From Gemmatimonadota bacterium (GTDB lineage Bacteria; Gemmatimonadota; Gemmatimonadetes; Gemmatimonadales; GWC2-71-9): a DNA stretch of 64,000 nucleotides. The number at the start of each line of letters is the position of its first letter. Positions within the stretch are counted from its first letter, which is position 1. Location: contig VGVQ01000001.1 in NCBI GenBank assembly GCA_016874005.1, positions 496,001-560,000 on the forward strand. Reading direction: 5' to 3'. Below are positions 63,221 through 64,000 of this stretch, one piece after another. Position numbers and translations under genes: made by a program. Below the pieces are notes generated by a model. That model saw nothing but the letters and a program-made list of their open reading frames with translations, had not been told where the DNA came from and made no database searches.

Positions 63221-64000
63221 TTACCGCACCGGCTTGTCATCTGACTTGAGCGCATCGGGAATGACCCAGTAGCCCGTTCCGTACTTCCGCTGTCGCGGCC
63301 ACACCTCGTCGAGGGTCTCGTCGTCGTAGACCACACCGCCTTTGACGACGTACTGGATGTCGGCGGTGTTGCGAATGTTGACCAGGGGATTGGAGTTGAG
63401 AACCATGAAATCGGCGAGCTTCCCGACCTCGATCGAGCCGAGGTCCTTCTCCTTGCCGATGAAACGGGCCCCGTGGAGGCTCGCCACTTCGAGCGCGCCC
63501 ATCGGTCCGGTGGCCGCGGCGGCCATCCAGGTCTCCCAGTGGGAGCCCAATCCGTTGTGTTGGCCGTGGGCGCCGATGGCACCGTAGCCGCCGGCGGCGA
63601 TGACATCGGCCATACCGAGGGCAATCCACGGATAGCTGTAGTCGGTGACCGGACGCAGCATCCGTTCCCGGGTTTGGGGGATGAACTGAACCCAGGGCAG
63701 GAATCGGCGGGTCTTCTGGTCCTTCCAGACCTCGGTTTCCTGGTAGAAATACTCCTCGTTCCAGGGGCCCGGGCCGCCGACCATGAAGGTCGGCGAATAG
63801 GTGGCTTTGGCCAGACCGAGGAAGGTGGTGAAGTCCGAGTACATCGGGGTATAGCTCATCGGGTGCTCGAAGCCGGTGTGGCCGTCCATGATCATGCCGA
63901 GGGTGTATTCCAGGTCGTTGTTCTCGGAGGTGACCTGGAGACCCACCTTGCGGGCGACATCGGTGACCCACTGGCGCTGCTCGCGGCGAGGCTGGAGATA
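63221..64000 (-). CDS. Amidohydrolase (3' part; gene continues past the window end)
   Basis: The frame is open to the last base of the window, so the start lies outside. About 259 C-terminal residues are visible: DGHTGFEH (late metal-site region), GYGAIGAHGQHNGLG (His ligands), and IEVGKLADFMVLNSNPLVN. This is the amidohydrolase half often fused behind a TolB-like propeller, but that part would be outside. Same strand as the penicillin acylase, 30 bp apart. Confidence 0.88.
   Translation of the reverse strand, partial: YLQPRREQRQWVTDVARKVGLQVTSENNDLEYTLGMIMDGHTGFEHPMSYTPMYSDFTTFLGLAKATYSPTFMVGGPGPWNEEYFYQETEVWKDQKTRRFLPWVQFIPQTRERMLRPVTDYSYPWIALGMADVIAAGGYGAIGAHGQHNGLGSHWETWMAAAATGPMGALEVASLHGARFIGKEKDLGSIEVGKLADFMVLNSNPLVNIRNTADIQYVVKGGVVYDDETLDEVWPRQRKYGTGYWVIPDALKSDDKPVR

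Noticed and set aside
1-64000. CRISPR arrays, rRNA and tRNA genes
   Set aside because: No regularly spaced repeats, rRNA or cloverleaf sequences were seen on reading; a tRNA scan would settle the last point.

Overview
The window is about 52 kb of GC-rich chromosome interrupted by an 11.7 kb block (about 8,430-20,100) with clearly lower GC and different codon use. Gene content points to a free-living, GC-rich, diderm bacterium, most like Gemmatimonadota; this is an inference from content, since no rRNA is present. The content includes many secreted amidohydrolases and peptidases, a CBM9-like/DUF5916 outer-membrane barrel protein, a bacilliredoxin next to the suf operon, and KorAB. No tRNA, rRNA or CRISPR array was seen.

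Layout. 1-5,697 (+): suf operon sufB(partial)-sufC-sufD-sufS-sufU, then a bacilliredoxin and a small unknown gene. 5,705-8,493 (+): a perfect palindrome, a small membrane protein plus Xre-type regulator pair, and a NatAB-like ABC-2 exporter. 8,429-20,102: an integrated island. 20,239-30,208 (+): mnmG, two parS sites, parA, parB, an M23 peptidase, a bactofilin and a BMP-type nucleoside ABC importer operon with an embedded Nif3-like gene. 30,205-41,000: a DmpA-type peptidase, a catalytically degenerate alpha/beta hydrolase, an aminotransferase, an M20 amidohydrolase, a DUF5916 protein, an amidohydrolase and a phosphatase. 41,074-51,774: an unknown secreted protein, then a minus-strand run of korB, korA, DinB-like, serine hydrolase, M16 peptidase and an unknown secreted protein. 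51,896-55,762: SLC13 transporter, DUF433 protein, two small unknown genes and cutC. 55,755-64,000 (-): a tightly packed run of S9 peptidase, GMC oxidoreductase with its subunit-3-like partner, a 93-aa protein, a YtcJ-like amidohydrolase, a penicillin acylase and a partial amidohydrolase.

The island is the main result. A tyrosine recombinase has integrated it into the 3' end of the ABC-2 permease gene. The 7-bp core TGTACGG occurs at 8,429-8,435 and 20,096-20,102. The displaced native 3' end of the permease (encoding YGKRASFGDLVRWIRTA-stop) and its intrinsic terminator lie 11,667 bp downstream, just before mnmG. The element supplies a replacement C-terminus, so the permease stays open. Inside the island are a tyrosine recombinase, a serine recombinase, an excisionase-like HTH protein and several unrecognised small proteins. 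It also carries a candidate small structured RNA with its own promoter and terminator, and a polysaccharide-type cargo: truncated CDP-glucose dehydratase, RfbH, a PanB-like enzyme, a ThDP enzyme, a truncated sugar SDR and a TonB-receptor scrap. The cargo suggests a 3,6-dideoxy or branched-chain CDP-sugar pathway that is now incomplete.

The mnmG-parS-parAB segment is typical of an origin-proximal location.
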